64,000 nt of DNA from contig NZ_JBPPLZ010000007.1 in NCBI RefSeq assembly GCF_051535235.1, positions 140,099-204,098 of the forward strand, written 5' to 3'. The position numbers were made by a program, and so were the translations under genes. The stretch is from Nitrobacter sp051535235 (GTDB lineage: Bacteria; Pseudomonadota; Alphaproteobacteria; Rhizobiales; Xanthobacteraceae). The notes beneath the pieces were generated by a model. That model was not told the DNA's origin. It saw nothing but the letters and a program-made list of their open reading frames with translations, and did no database searches. This document shows, piece by piece, positions 1 to 8,445 of the stretch (positions within the stretch are counted from its first letter, which is position 1; the number at the start of each line of letters is the position of its first letter).

Positions 1-124
1 GCTCGACCCAGGCAGCCAGATGAAAGGGATCATCTTTGGTCTTCAGCATAATACGAAGATAGGATTCGGTTTCACAGACGCGCTCTAAAATTTCCGCTTT
101 CTGCGTCGCCCAGTTCAACGGCAT
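1..124 (-). CDS. Hypothetical protein, cut by window edge
   Basis: The first 41 codons of a minus-strand gene are visible, starting MPLNWATQKAEILERVC; the rest lies beyond position 1. A Shine-Dalgarno-like GGAGCAG sits just before the ATG at 124. The base composition is AT-richer than most of the window. I do not recognise the family. The upstream region carries repeated AACATTTCGAAT sites that may control it. The short visible part does not allow a function call. Confidence 0.5.
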   Translation of the reverse strand, partial: MPLNWATQKAEILERVCETESYLRIMLKTKDDPFHLAAWVE

Positions 125-170
125 TTCTGCTCCAATCCGTTGGTCCCCCTATATGGGATGGCATTTGTGA

Positions 171-221
171 AACATTTCGAATCTATGGGGACCACCCAGG
201 GGTGTCAACATTTCGAATGTT
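171..221. promoter_or_regulatory. Operator-like repeats AACATTTCGAAT
   Basis: The 12-mer AACATTTCGAAT occurs at 171-182 and again at 207-218. The second copy extends into the palindrome AACATTTCGAATGTT (207-221). The copies lie 36 bp apart, 50-100 bp upstream of the minus-strand start at 124, which fits a repressor site. This is inference from position and symmetry only. The remaining bases of the gene-free stretch 125-773 hold a terminator-like hairpin and a repeat fragment, described separately. Confidence 0.45.
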
Positions 222-640
222 ACGATTGATAATGATAACGCGCGCGGATGAAGCACGAACAGTTATCCGGTTCTTTCCCTGGCCAAACACAATCACGCAG
301 GCTGGTGTGCAGGGCGACTTTGGCCGGGCACGCGCATTTCATTCCGCGATCAGCAGCTATCGAAAAAGCTCGGAAGCGGTGCGCCATCATCGATGCCGAG
401 GAGTTCCTCCATCCCGTCAGCGAGAACGCGTCAGATGCGGGATGACGTCCTAGTGCGAAACGAGACGTCGTTCCAGAGGCCGAAGCGCCGCGCAAGTTCC
501 GCGGCTGAAGCTTGCGATCGCGGCAGCTCCGATCGAACGGCGTGCGTGGCCGTGGCGCTCCCGTGAAGAACCTGAGCTATAGCGCGTCCACCTCTGACGA
601 CGATAATGACGCCGTCAGCCCGCGGGACTAAAATACCTCA

Positions 641-688
641 AGCCCCGCTTCTGACGGGATCAGAAGCGGGGCTCTGGATTTTTGTTTT
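641..688 (+). terminator. Rho-independent terminator-like hairpin
   Basis: A 14-bp perfect stem (AGCCCCGCTTCTGA paired with its complement, 641-674) with a short loop is followed on the plus strand by a T-rich run near 679-687. No plus-strand gene lies upstream, so it either ends an unrecognised short transcript from the 480-640 region or serves the minus-strand gene ending at 774. Confidence 0.55.
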
Positions 689-719
689 GCGCATTGTCCT
701 GAAGCGAACCGATATTCAC

Positions 720-757
720 CCTCGAATCAAGTTCGGGGACATGCTTCGAAAACGCTA
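720..757 (-). repeat. Intergenic repeat, GAAGCATGTCC family
   Basis: Read on the minus strand this contains TTTTCGAAGCATGTCCCCG followed by a CTTGAT stretch. It matches the core of similar elements near 22750, 40585 and 44450. It is a member of a dispersed non-coding family found in gaps between genes. Confidence 0.55.
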
Positions 758-773
758 TGACGAGACGCGAACG

Positions 774-1217
774 CTAGTCGTTCCGCAGGTTTTCGGCTGT
801 GCGCTTCCACTGCGCGACGTTCTCAGCGATCATCCGCGTCGACTTCATCGCAGCCTGACTCAACTGGGCATAGCCCGAAATCTCGCGCTGGACGCGCTGT
901 CCTTCCGCGTGCAGCAGGTCGCGCAGGCTTTCAAGCTCGGTGACGAGATTCTCGATCTCGGCGAGCGACGTTCCGGCCACGCGCTGGATCAGCGAATTGA
1001 CGTTATTCACGGTCGCTTCCGTGCTCGCCTCCAGCTTCGTCTCGGCGGCCGGAGGAGCCCCGGCGGCGGGCCGGCGCAGATAGGCGATGTCGTTGCGAAC
1101 GAAATCGCGGATGCCGGCTTCGACTTCCGAGACGGCGGCGAGGTTGGTGTCGGCCTCGGTCGTGCTCGATTCGGTCTGTTCGGACGAAGTGGCTGGTGTG
1201 GCTGGATTGGCGTTCAT
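774..1217 (-). CDS. Conserved hypothetical protein, coiled-coil
   Basis: A 147-residue protein with a Ser/Thr/Glu-rich N-terminus (about residues 1-35), then a largely helical, heptad-like region to the end (for example LAEIENLVTELESLRDLL). No signal peptide or membrane segment is visible, so a cytoplasmic coiled-coil protein is likely. The start at 1217 has CAGGGA a few bases upstream. It is isolated, with a repeat fragment downstream. I do not recognise a named domain. Confidence 0.65.
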   Translation of the reverse strand: MNANPATPATSSEQTESSTTEADTNLAAVSEVEAGIRDFVRNDIAYLRRPAAGAPPAAETKLEASTEATVNNVNSLIQRVAGTSLAEIENLVTELESLRDLLHAEGQRVQREISGYAQLSQAAMKSTRMIAENVAQWKRTAENLRND

Positions 1218-1466
1218 CGGCTTGTTCCCTGTTTCGCGTTGAGCGAGCGCGGATGTCCCCCCGCACGACGAGTCTCTAACATCCTATCAGCGCTGCAGAT
1301 TTTGACAACATCGCGGCCAATCTGCGGCGAGCCTTGTTCATTCCCCAAAATCGGATTCATTCCCCAAAATCGGACCTGGCTCCCGGCAGGCTTGCCATTT
1401 GCGGTTGAGGCTGCGGTTAAGGAGAGGAGGTGAAGCGGGATGAGGGGGTGAAGGGCCGCGAGCGGA

Positions 1467-1820
1467 TCAGGACTTCGAGGATTTCGCCGGTTTCGGCGTC
1501 GCCGTTTTGGCGGGGGCTTTTTTCGGGGCTGCAGGCGGTCGCGTCGCGAGGGTATCAGCCGTTCGCCGCATCGCGCGCGCATAGCTGTCGGCGGCGTTGT
1601 CGGCCGACATTTGCAGCCGTCTCACGGCCGCGGTCCCTTCCTCGAAGACCTGCTTCGCCATCTCACGGAAGCGCTGCTTGCCGGCGGTATCCTTCGCCTT
1701 GGCGGCGAGGGCGAGGTAGCGTGCGCGCCGCGCCTTCACTGCCGTCGTCAGGCTCTTGTGCTGCTGCCTTGCAAGCTTGCGGATGATGACGTCGAGATCG
1801 GCGTCGGCCATGGAAGTCAT
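1467..1820 (-). CDS. Conserved hypothetical basic protein
   Basis: A 117-residue protein. The first 80 residues are helical and charged (IIRKLARQQHKSLTTAVKAR onward); the tail is Lys/Ala/Pro-rich (KKAPAKTATPKPAKSSKS), like histone H1-type tails of GC-rich bacteria. An ATG at 1820 is preferred because AGGGA precedes it; ATG at 1811 is an alternative. A much longer frame reaches 2129, but its added N-terminus is arginine-rich antisense of the neighbouring gene and is not convincing. The function is unknown. Confidence 0.6.
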   Translation of the reverse strand: MTSMADADLDVIIRKLARQQHKSLTTAVKARRARYLALAAKAKDTAGKQRFREMAKQVFEEGTAAVRRLQMSADNAADSYARAMRRTADTLATRPPAAPKKAPAKTATPKPAKSSKS

Positions 1821-1919
1821 GTCCCTGATTGTCGCGAAAGTCGGCGGTGACGTAGCAGGGGGGCGGAGGAATGACAATCGGGGTTTGCCCTGCGGGTCGC
1901 TGTCATTGAGAGGTTTTGA

Positions 1920-2324
1920 ATGTCGAAGAGTTTTTCGCCAAAGGTGACGACGCTGCTGATCGGTGTGCCGCTCGCGCTTTCGGGCTTTGCGTTGTGGGTG
2001 ACGTTCGCGCTGTGGCCGGCGCGGCCGGGTGCGACCCTGCTCGTGCGCGAGGCGTGGGATGCGCCGCGCTTCTGGACGCTGGGCGTACCGTTGCTTCTGC
2101 TGGTCCAGGCGATCGCCGCCGGTGCTCATGATGGCGTAGCAATCGGGCGCCTGCCGCTATGGACTCTCGGCGGTCTCTTTGCCGGCATTGTTCTGCTCCG
2201 TCCGGCGGGTAACGATCTCGGCTTGCTGCCGCTTGCGGTGATCCTGATCGGCGCGCCGCTCTATGGTGCGCTGTGGGTGGCCGGCGTAGTCGGACGCTGG
2301 ATCGTGGATACGATACGAGGCTAG
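1920..2324 (+). CDS. Hypothetical multi-pass membrane protein
   Basis: A 134-residue protein with four likely membrane segments (about residues 10-32, 52-68, 80-93 and 100-125). GAGAGG lies 8 bases upstream of the ATG. No conserved catalytic motif is visible. It is transcribed away from the gene at 1467-1820 and towards uvrB, so it is likely monocistronic. The role is unknown. Confidence 0.6.
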   Translation: MSKSFSPKVTTLLIGVPLALSGFALWVTFALWPARPGATLLVREAWDAPRFWTLGVPLLLLVQAIAAGAHDGVAIGRLPLWTLGGLFAGIVLLRPAGNDLGLLPLAVILIGAPLYGALWVAGVVGRWIVDTIRG

Positions 2325-2443
2325 TCACGGCCGCTTGCGTCAAAACGATCCGACGATGCGAGCGTCATCCTCTGTTTTCTCGCGTTGAGGAGTGCGCCTC
2401 GCGCGCTCGCACTCACCCTCCCGCTTGCAAGCCGCCCGGTCTG

Positions 2444-5400
2444 TCACCTCTTCTTCCATCCGCCCCGCTTCCCGGGCGCGCCGCCGGTCGAGCGCGGGCG
2501 AGGGCCGAATTCCGGGCCTGCTTCGCGGGACGAGGTCGGCTGATAGATTCGGCTTTCCGTGCCGGGTCCCATTTCGTCCAGCGTCGGCTTGCGCGGCTTC
2601 GAACGCCCCTCGGTAGGCTTCACCTCGTGCCAGGTGGCGATGCCCATCTCGTCGAGCGAGGGTTTGTGGATCTTGGATGAGGAGCGCGCCGGCAGATTCG
2701 CCGCGTCGCCATACTTCTTCTTGCCGGCGTAGGTGCCTGCCTTCGCCGCGACGCCGCGCTGCTTGATGGTGGGATCGTCCACCACCGCCAACTCTGTGGC
2801 ACGCAGCCGCTTCACCTCGTCGCGCAGCCTTGCGGCTTCCTCGAAGTTCAGGTCCGCGGCGGCCTCGCGCATCCGCGTTTCCAGATCGGCGAGAACCGCC
2901 TCGAAATTGTGGCCGATCGCGATCGCGTCATCGGACCAGGAATTCCCCTTGCCGCCGTCGCCGATTTCCACCAGCACATGATCGCGCTCGTAGACGCTGT
3001 TCAAGATGTCGCCGATGGATTTCTTGATGCTCTCCGGCGTGATGCCGTTGGCGGTGTTGTACTCCACCTGCTTCTCGCGACGGCGATCGGTCTCGGCGAT
3101 GGCGCGCTGCATCGATCCGGTGACCTGATCGGCATACAGGATCACCCGGCCGTCGACGTTGCGCGCTGCGCGACCGATGGTCTGGATCAGCGACGTCTCG
3201 CTGCGCAGGAATCCTTCCTTGTCGGCGTCGAGGATCGCGACCAGCGCGCATTCGGGAATGTCGAGACCTTCGCGCAACAGGTTGATGCCGACCAGCGCAT
3301 CGAAAGCGCCGAGCCTGAGATCGCGGATGATCTCGATGCGTTCGATGGTGTCGATGTCCGAGTGCATGTAGCGTACGCGGATTCCCTGCTCGTGCAGATA
3401 TTCGGTGAGGTCTTCGGCCATGCGCTTGGTCAACACGGTGATCAGCGAGCGATAGCCTTTGGCGGCAGTGGCGCGCACCTCGCCGACGAGATCGTCCACC
3501 TGCGTCCGCGCCGGGCGGATGTCGACCGGCGGATCGATCAGGCCGGTGGGACGGATCACCTGCTCGACGAATACGCCGCCGCTTTCGTTCAGCTCCCATG
3601 AGGCCGGCGTGGCCGAGACAGCGACCGTCTGCGGCCGCATCATGTCCCATTCCTCGAAGCGCAGGGGGCGGTTGTCCATGCAGGAGGGCAGGCGGAAGCC
3701 GTATTCAGCGAGCGTCGCCTTGCGACGGAAGTCGCCGCGGAACATGCCGCCGATCTGCGGCACGCTGACATGGCTCTCGTCGGCGAAAACCAGAGCGTTG
3801 TCGGGGACGTATTCGAACAGCGTCGGCGGCGGCTCGCCGGGCCGCCGGCCGGTGAGATAACGCGAATAGTTCTCGATGCCGGCGCAGCTTCCGGTCGCCT
3901 CCATCATTTCCAGATCGAAGGTGGTGCGCTGCTCCAGCCGTTGCGCTTCCAGCAGGCGACCCTGCGCGTGCAACTGGTCAAGCCGCTGTTTCATCTCGAT
4001 CTTGATGTTCTTGATCGCCTGCACCAGCGTCGGCCGCGGCGTCACATAATGCGAGTTGGAATAGACCTTGATGAAGTCCAGTTCGTCCTGCTTGTGGCCG
4101 GTGAGCGGATCGAACTCCTCGATGCTCTCGACTTCGTCGCCGAACAGGTTGACACGCCAGGCCCGGTCCTCGTAGTGCGCCGGGAAAATGTCGATGGTGT
4201 CACCGCGCACGCGAAAAGTACCGCGGGTGAAGTCGGCCGAGGTGCGCTTGTACTGCAGCGCCACCAGGTCGGCGATGAGCTGGCGCTGATCGATGCGCTC
4301 GCCGCGCCTCAAGGCGAACGTCATCGCGGTGTAGGTTTCGACCGAGCCGATACCGTAGATGCACGACACCGAAGCCACGATGATGACGTCGTCGCGTTCG
4401 AGCAGCGCCCGGGTCGCGGCGTGGCGCATGCGGTCGATCTGTTCGTTGATCGAGGAATCCTTCTCGATGTAGGTGTCGGTGCGCGGGACGTAGGCTTCCG
4501 GCTGATAGTAATCGTAATATGAAACGAAATACTCCACCGCGTTGTCGGGAAAAAAGCTCTTGAACTCGCCGTAGAGTTGCGCCGCCAGCGTCTTGTTCGG
4601 CGCGAGGATCAGCGCCGGGCGCTGCGTCGCCTCGATCACCTTGGCCATGGTATAGGTCTTGCCGGAGCCGGTGACGCCGAGCAGCACCTGGGTGCGGTCG
4701 TTGCGGTTGATGCCTTCGACCAGCTCGCGGATCGCCTGCGGCTGGTCGCCCTTCGGCTCATAGTCCGACTTGATCTCGAAGCGGACGCCGCCTTCGCTCT
4801 TTTCGGGGCGTGGCGGACGGTGCGGCGTCCAGACCTTCAGCGAGCCGTCATCTTTCTTGAACTCGGGACGGCCGTCGCGCAGCAGCGTCTCCAGCGATTC
4901 CGCGGTCGCCTTGACGCCGAGGCCTTCCATCTTGCTGCGAGGCGGCCGCGCCAAAGCCTCTTCATCATCCTCCGCGGTCGGCAGACCGAGTTGCCGCGCC
5001 AGTTCCGGATCGAGTGTCGGGATCGTCGCTGATGTACCGTAAATCGCCTGCGGCGCTTCCTCGAAGCCACTCCCTTTCTTGACCTCCCCCTTGAGGGAGG
5101 AGGTCGACGAGCGAGGCATCTCCTCGACAGGCGACCCGAGAGCGCGAGCCTTGCTCGTCTCGACCTCTCCCGGAGAGGGCGAATTCGTCGCATCCCGCTT
5201 TGCCGTCGCATCACCCTTGCCGCGCGTCGATTTCCGCGCGCGATGCGCGGCCGCCTCGCCGCCCGAGCGGCGATCCCATGAATTGTCCGGCGGCGGCTGC
5301 AACCCGGTGCCGGAGCCGAGGCCGGCGTCGCCGCGATTGATCGCCGGATTGAGCAGTTGCGCGAGCGCAGGCCCGATCGGCTGCACCTCGGGACGATGCG

Positions 5401-5485
5401 CCTTCGATTTCGGGGTTTTGGATTTCGGAACCCGGGATCCCGGCGCTTTGCCGGATCGTTTCGGAGGATCGGAAGTGTTGGCCAT
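2444..5485 (-). CDS. uvrB: Excinuclease ABC subunit B
   Basis: This is the UvrB helicase of nucleotide excision repair, which verifies damage together with UvrA and recruits UvrC. Walker A is GVTGSGKT (about residues 270-277). The beta-hairpin region YYDYYQPEAYVPRTDTY follows, and later helicase motifs such as GRAARNVDGRVI are present. A UVR motif (NFEEAARLRDEV) lies towards the C-terminus. At 1013 residues it is about 340 longer than classical UvrB, with a low-complexity N-terminal extension of about 235 residues and a C-terminal tail of about 110. The tail repeats KPSLDEMG/KPTLDEMG twice. Part of the N-terminal extension (about residues 102-138) is encoded by a palindromic repeat element. 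The core is complete, so the enzyme should be active. Confidence 0.97.
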   Translation of the reverse strand: MANTSDPPKRSGKAPGSRVPKSKTPKSKAHRPEVQPIGPALAQLLNPAINRGDAGLGSGTGLQPPPDNSWDRRSGGEAAAHRARKSTRGKGDATAKRDATNSPSPGEVETSKARALGSPVEEMPRSSTSSLKGEVKKGSGFEEAPQAIYGTSATIPTLDPELARQLGLPTAEDDEEALARPPRSKMEGLGVKATAESLETLLRDGRPEFKKDDGSLKVWTPHRPPRPEKSEGGVRFEIKSDYEPKGDQPQAIRELVEGINRNDRTQVLLGVTGSGKTYTMAKVIEATQRPALILAPNKTLAAQLYGEFKSFFPDNAVEYFVSYYDYYQPEAYVPRTDTYIEKDSSINEQIDRMRHAATRALLERDDVIIVASVSCIYGIGSVETYTAMTFALRRGERIDQRQLIADLVALQYKRTSADFTRGTFRVRGDTIDIFPAHYEDRAWRVNLFGDEVESIEEFDPLTGHKQDELDFIKVYSNSHYVTPRPTLVQAIKNIKIEMKQRLDQLHAQGRLLEAQRLEQRTTFDLEMMEATGSCAGIENYSRYLTGRRPGEPPPTLFEYVPDNALVFADESHVSVPQIGGMFRGDFRRKATLAEYGFRLPSCMDNRPLRFEEWDMMRPQTVAVSATPASWELNESGGVFVEQVIRPTGLIDPPVDIRPARTQVDDLVGEVRATAAKGYRSLITVLTKRMAEDLTEYLHEQGIRVRYMHSDIDTIERIEIIRDLRLGAFDALVGINLLREGLDIPECALVAILDADKEGFLRSETSLIQTIGRAARNVDGRVILYADQVTGSMQRAIAETDRRREKQVEYNTANGITPESIKKSIGDILNSVYERDHVLVEIGDGGKGNSWSDDAIAIGHNFEAVLADLETRMREAAADLNFEEAARLRDEVKRLRATELAVVDDPTIKQRGVAAKAGTYAGKKKYGDAANLPARSSSKIHKPSLDEMGIATWHEVKPTEGRSKPRKPTLDEMGPGTESRIYQPTSSREAGPEFGPRPRSTGGAPGKRGGWKKR
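5077..5182. repeat. Palindromic repeat element inside uvrB
   Basis: The segment has two hairpin arms: GACCTCC paired with GGAGGTC around 5081-5105, and CCTCTCC paired with GGAGAGG around 5163-5178. Between them are runs typical of Bradyrhizobiaceae intergenic repeats. It lies wholly inside the disordered N-terminal extension of UvrB and is read in frame as about 37 residues. It looks like an intergenic repeat captured by a coding region. Confidence 0.55.
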
Positions 5486-5553
5486 GCCGGCAATATGGGA
5501 CGAGTCCGGCCCGCACGAAAGGGCGCATTCTCACGGATGCGCAAACCTCGGGA

Positions 5554-5751
5554 TCATGCCGATGCTGATGAGTGCGCCGCCGCCTTTCGCAGGCAATTGC
5601 GGCACAGGCAGTCGCCGCCCTGGGCCGGCATCGGCAGCCGCGCCGTTTCCTCGGCGCACCAGCAGTTCCCGGACAGGTCGCACCCGAATTCCGTTCCGCA
5701 TCCGGAACAGACGAGACGGCGTTGGTTCTGTTGTCCGATCTGATGGGTCAT
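5554..5751 (-). CDS. Cysteine-rich CWC family protein
   Basis: A 65-residue protein with eight cysteines arranged as C-x2-C-x5-C-x6-CWC, then C-x-C-x2-C near the C-terminus. This matches my memory of the small Cys_rich_CWC family, thought to bind a metal such as zinc. No signal peptide is visible. The ATG at 5751 is chosen over an upstream TTG. It lies between uvrB and the PAS protein gene, all on the minus strand but with gaps, so co-transcription is uncertain. The biological role is not known. Confidence 0.7.
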   Translation of the reverse strand: MTHQIGQQNQRRLVCSGCGTEFGCDLSGNCWCAEETARLPMPAQGGDCLCRNCLRKAAAHSSASA

Positions 5752-5891
5752 GAACAAGGATGCTCTTCATGCCGGGTCAGGAGGTTCGACAACCATACTC
5801 CCGGAATCATTGGTCGTGAAAGCGAAGAGCTAGATCTTTTACAGCGCGAAATTGAGGTACTGATCGAGCGCGGCGTCCCCGAGCCGCTGTT

Positions 5892-6695
5892 TCATTCCGC
5901 CGCGCGCAGATGATTGATCAGGGAGCGATGCGCGCCGCCGCGCAGCGCCAGGTAATAGTCGGTATCTGCCGGATCGTCGGTACGACGAACGAGATCGGTC
6001 ACCGGAGTATAGCTCAGCATCCGGCCGCCGTCCGGAAGCGCCGTGCAGCAGAAGCGCAACACCTCGCCGCTCCTGAGCTTGATGTTGATCGGGGTCTGGT
6101 CGCCCGCGCGCATCATCTTGGTGCGTTCGGCGATGAAATGGTTGAGTTCGTCCTCGGGCAATTCATACGCGCCGGTATCGCGCCCATGGTACATCAGCGC
6201 AATGAATGGCGGTTTGCTGTCGGCCTTCTCGTCCGGGAGCGCGAAAAAATTCCGGAAGGCGCGGTTGATGAATTCAGCGCGCGTGTCCGCGTCGAGCAGC
6301 ACAATGCCGATGTCGATCCGGTCGAGGGCGGCGGACAGCCGTGCCGCGGTCGCATGCTGCTCGCGCCATCTGAGCACATTCATCATCCGCCGCCGCAGCA
6401 ACCCGGTGATGACGGCGGTGCCCACGGTGGTCACTGCCAGCAGCGCCAGATGTGGGAGATAGGCGGAATGGATGGCGCCATGGTCCGCAAGGAAAGGGGT
6501 GGAGGCGACGAGGGCGATGGCGGCGCTGAGCAGGCCGGATGTCGTTCCTCCGAGCGAGGCTGCGAGCGCGACAATGCAGACAAACAGCGCCGCCAGGTCC
6601 GGAATGGTAACGGCATTGCGCTCAACAAAGATGGACGTGATCGCCACCAGTGTCGCGAGAGCGGGGCCAAATATGGTTCGCCAGTCGAAGCCCAT
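5892..6695 (-). CDS. Membrane protein with PAS domain
   Basis: A 267-residue protein with about four membrane segments in residues 8-100 (DUF4118-like arrangement of sensor kinases), a short helical linker (LRRRMMNVLRWREQ), then a PAS fold in about residues 115-245 (LSAALDRIDIGIVLLDADTR, INRAFRNFFALPDEKADSKP). It ends there: no histidine kinase, GGDEF or HTH part follows. It may sense a ligand and signal through a partner, or be a truncated sensor. No obvious partner gene is adjacent. Confidence 0.7.
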   Translation of the reverse strand: MGFDWRTIFGPALATLVAITSIFVERNAVTIPDLAALFVCIVALAASLGGTTSGLLSAAIALVASTPFLADHGAIHSAYLPHLALLAVTTVGTAVITGLLRRRMMNVLRWREQHATAARLSAALDRIDIGIVLLDADTRAEFINRAFRNFFALPDEKADSKPPFIALMYHGRDTGAYELPEDELNHFIAERTKMMRAGDQTPINIKLRSGEVLRFCCTALPDGGRMLSYTPVTDLVRRTDDPADTDYYLALRGGAHRSLINHLRAAE

Positions 6696-7070
6696 TGCTG
6701 TTTCTCGGAACGAAAAATGAGGATAAGCCCGCTTCGACGATAAGTGGTTGCATGGCCGGCAATGTTTTCGTCGCCAGCGTTAATTGCATCTAACGCGGCG
6801 GAATCCGTTTGTGATGATTTGAAATCAAATGCGGCGTTGTCGGAACCCGAGCCCACCTCGCGAGGATCGAGCTCCGATGGTGTTGCAGCGGAACTGCAGT
6901 CCATGGCGACCATGCGGCGCCCGAGACAAATTGTTGGGATCATTCCAGATATGGCGGATCGCGGACCGCAGTGGCTTCGCCGCACATTGCCGCATCAGGC
7001 CCACGGCTCTCGCGCTCGTCGTGCCGTTCTGCAAAGGTCCGGATCGAATCATTATCGTGACGGAGTGCAG
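6696..7070. other. Intergenic region between divergent genes
   Basis: This 375-bp gap separates the PAS gene (minus) from the secreted coiled-coil gene (plus), so it should contain both promoters. A perfect palindrome ATTTGAAATCAAAT is at 6817-6830. It resembles an FNR/FixK half-site pair but its spacing is 2 instead of 6, so it is not a standard FNR box. No gene is supported here. Confidence 0.3.
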
Positions 7071-7427
7071 ATGACCGGCCGAAGCCCATCATGGATCCTG
7101 ATGATCGCCACCGCCTTCGTGTTGCGCGTCGGCGCGACCCAGGCCCAGGACGTTCCTGGTATCGAGATTTGTACCGCTGAAAAGAAAATGGAGCGGCGGA
7201 CGAGTTGCCTGCAGAGCAACGTCAACTTCCTGCAAGGGACCATCAGCAGACTTGTCACCGACAGCGGACAGAAGATCGATGCCGCCAACCGGAGGATCGA
7301 GGCGCTGGAAAGCACGGTCGCGGAATTGCGCAAGACCGTCGCCGAACTTCAGAACGCGCAAAAAAAGCAGCCGTCGCCGCCGGTGAAGGAGGGCGCAAAG
7401 GACAATGGGAAGGCGAGCGGGAAGTAG
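7071..7427 (+). CDS. Secreted coiled-coil protein, unknown function
   Basis: A 118-residue protein with a signal peptide (MTGRSPSWILMIATAFVLR, cleaved near ATQAQ). A short region has cysteines (EICTAEKK, RRTSCLQS). A heptad-rich coiled coil follows (IEALESTVAELRKTVAELQ), and a Lys/Gly-rich tail ends it. The ATG at 7071 has GGAG 5 bases upstream and is preferred over longer in-frame starts, whose extra sequence does not look like protein. It is likely periplasmic. No family is recognised. Confidence 0.65.
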   Translation: MTGRSPSWILMIATAFVLRVGATQAQDVPGIEICTAEKKMERRTSCLQSNVNFLQGTISRLVTDSGQKIDAANRRIEALESTVAELRKTVAELQNAQKKQPSPPVKEGAKDNGKASGK

Positions 7428-7576
7428 TCCATGCGTTCTTTCGAAAGGGACGATCGTCCGCATTTTTCTCTGAGCAGGACTGGCGGAACGCGGAGCCGGA
7501 AATAAATTGGTTTTGCCGATGTGTCGCGATCTCGCCAATGACATGGCGATGACGGTACAAGTTTGCGGAGTAAACC

Positions 7577-8167
7577 ATGTCCTGGCTACAGCCCGTCACG
7601 CTCGAAGGGCCTTATGCGCGGCTTGAGCCGCTGTCGCACGATCACCGTGGTCCTCTGGTCGAGGCGGTAAGAGACGGCGAGATCTGGAAGTTCTGGTACA
7701 CCTTCGTTCCCGTGCCGGAGAAGATGGGCCCCGAAATCGAGCGGCGGTTATCGCTGCAAGCCTCCGGCACCATGCTGCCGTTCACCGTGCGGGACGCCGG
7801 GGGCCGGATCGCCGGCATGACCACCTACATGAATGTCGACGCCGCGAACCGCCGTGTCGAGATCGGCTCGACCTGGTATGCGAAGCGGGTTCAGCGCACG
7901 GCCGTCAATACTCAGTGCAAGCTGTTGCTGCTCACGCACGCCTTCGAAAAGCTGGACTGCATCGCGGTGGAATTCCGCACCCACGTTTTCAATCATGTCA
8001 GCCGGCGCGGCATCGAGCGGCTTGGCGCCAGGCAGGCCGGCACCCTGCGCAACCATCAAACGTCGCCTTACGGGTTACGGGACACCGTCGTCTACAGCAT
8101 CCTTCCGGCGGAGTGGCCGACGGTGAAAGCGCGTCTCGCCTACGAGCTCGATAAAAAACATCGATAG
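7577..8167 (+). CDS. GNAT family N-acetyltransferase
   Basis: A 196-residue protein of the RimJ/RimL-like GNAT group. N-terminal LEGPYARLEPLSHDH, central VEIGSTWYAKRVQRTAVNTQ and the following helix with a C-terminal VEFRTHVFNHVSRRGIERLG block match this group. The central block holds the position of the acetyl-CoA pyrophosphate-binding loop. It is cytoplasmic and would transfer an acetyl group from acetyl-CoA to an unknown amine, possibly a protein N-terminus or small molecule. A short AT-rich leader precedes it; no operon partner is evident. Confidence 0.85.
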   Translation: MSWLQPVTLEGPYARLEPLSHDHRGPLVEAVRDGEIWKFWYTFVPVPEKMGPEIERRLSLQASGTMLPFTVRDAGGRIAGMTTYMNVDAANRRVEIGSTWYAKRVQRTAVNTQCKLLLLTHAFEKLDCIAVEFRTHVFNHVSRRGIERLGARQAGTLRNHQTSPYGLRDTVVYSILPAEWPTVKARLAYELDKKHR

Positions 8168-8351
8168 CTCATCACAAAAGCGGTCTCCATCCTGCGTCGC
8201 GGTAAAGCTCGAACTCCACAAGGCCACGCCGCGTGTCTTTTGTCGGCAGGCCATTTCAGGCCGTGCCGCTTGCCAAAATTGCCTGGGCCGGGCAAAAGCA
8301 AGACCTGCGCGGCCGGGGCGCGCCGTCGAAAATCGTCAGTTGCCGCATGAG

Positions 8352-8418
8352 AGCATGATCCCGAAAAGTGGAAACCGGTTTTCGGAGTCTGATTCATCGC
8401 AGTCGAAACAGACTCTGA
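8352..8418. repeat. Composite repeat upstream of GT-C-like gene
   Basis: Two modules are joined: AGCATGATC with CCGAAAA/TTTTCGG arms around GGAAACCGG, then GAGTCTGATTC with a closing CAGACTC. The same two modules occur at 46634-46728. Here the right arm of the first module (GATCATGCTC) is missing. It ends 28 bp before the start codon of the next gene. The rest of the gap 8168-8445 holds nothing I can support. Confidence 0.7.
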
Positions 8419-8445
8419 CGCGACGGTGCAGCAGGATCCTCCGTC

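Noticed and set aside
5750..5833. 27-codon plus-strand frame overlapping the CWC gene start
   Set aside because: No convincing ribosome site and no recognised sequence; overlap with a better supported divergent gene.
6817..6830. FNR/FixK box candidate
   Set aside because: The palindrome ATTTGAAATCAAAT has the wrong half-site spacing for TTGAT-N4-ATCAA.
8140..8397. 85-codon minus-strand frame
   Set aside because: Its first 20 residues are translation of the composite repeat module; the rest is basic and not protein-like.
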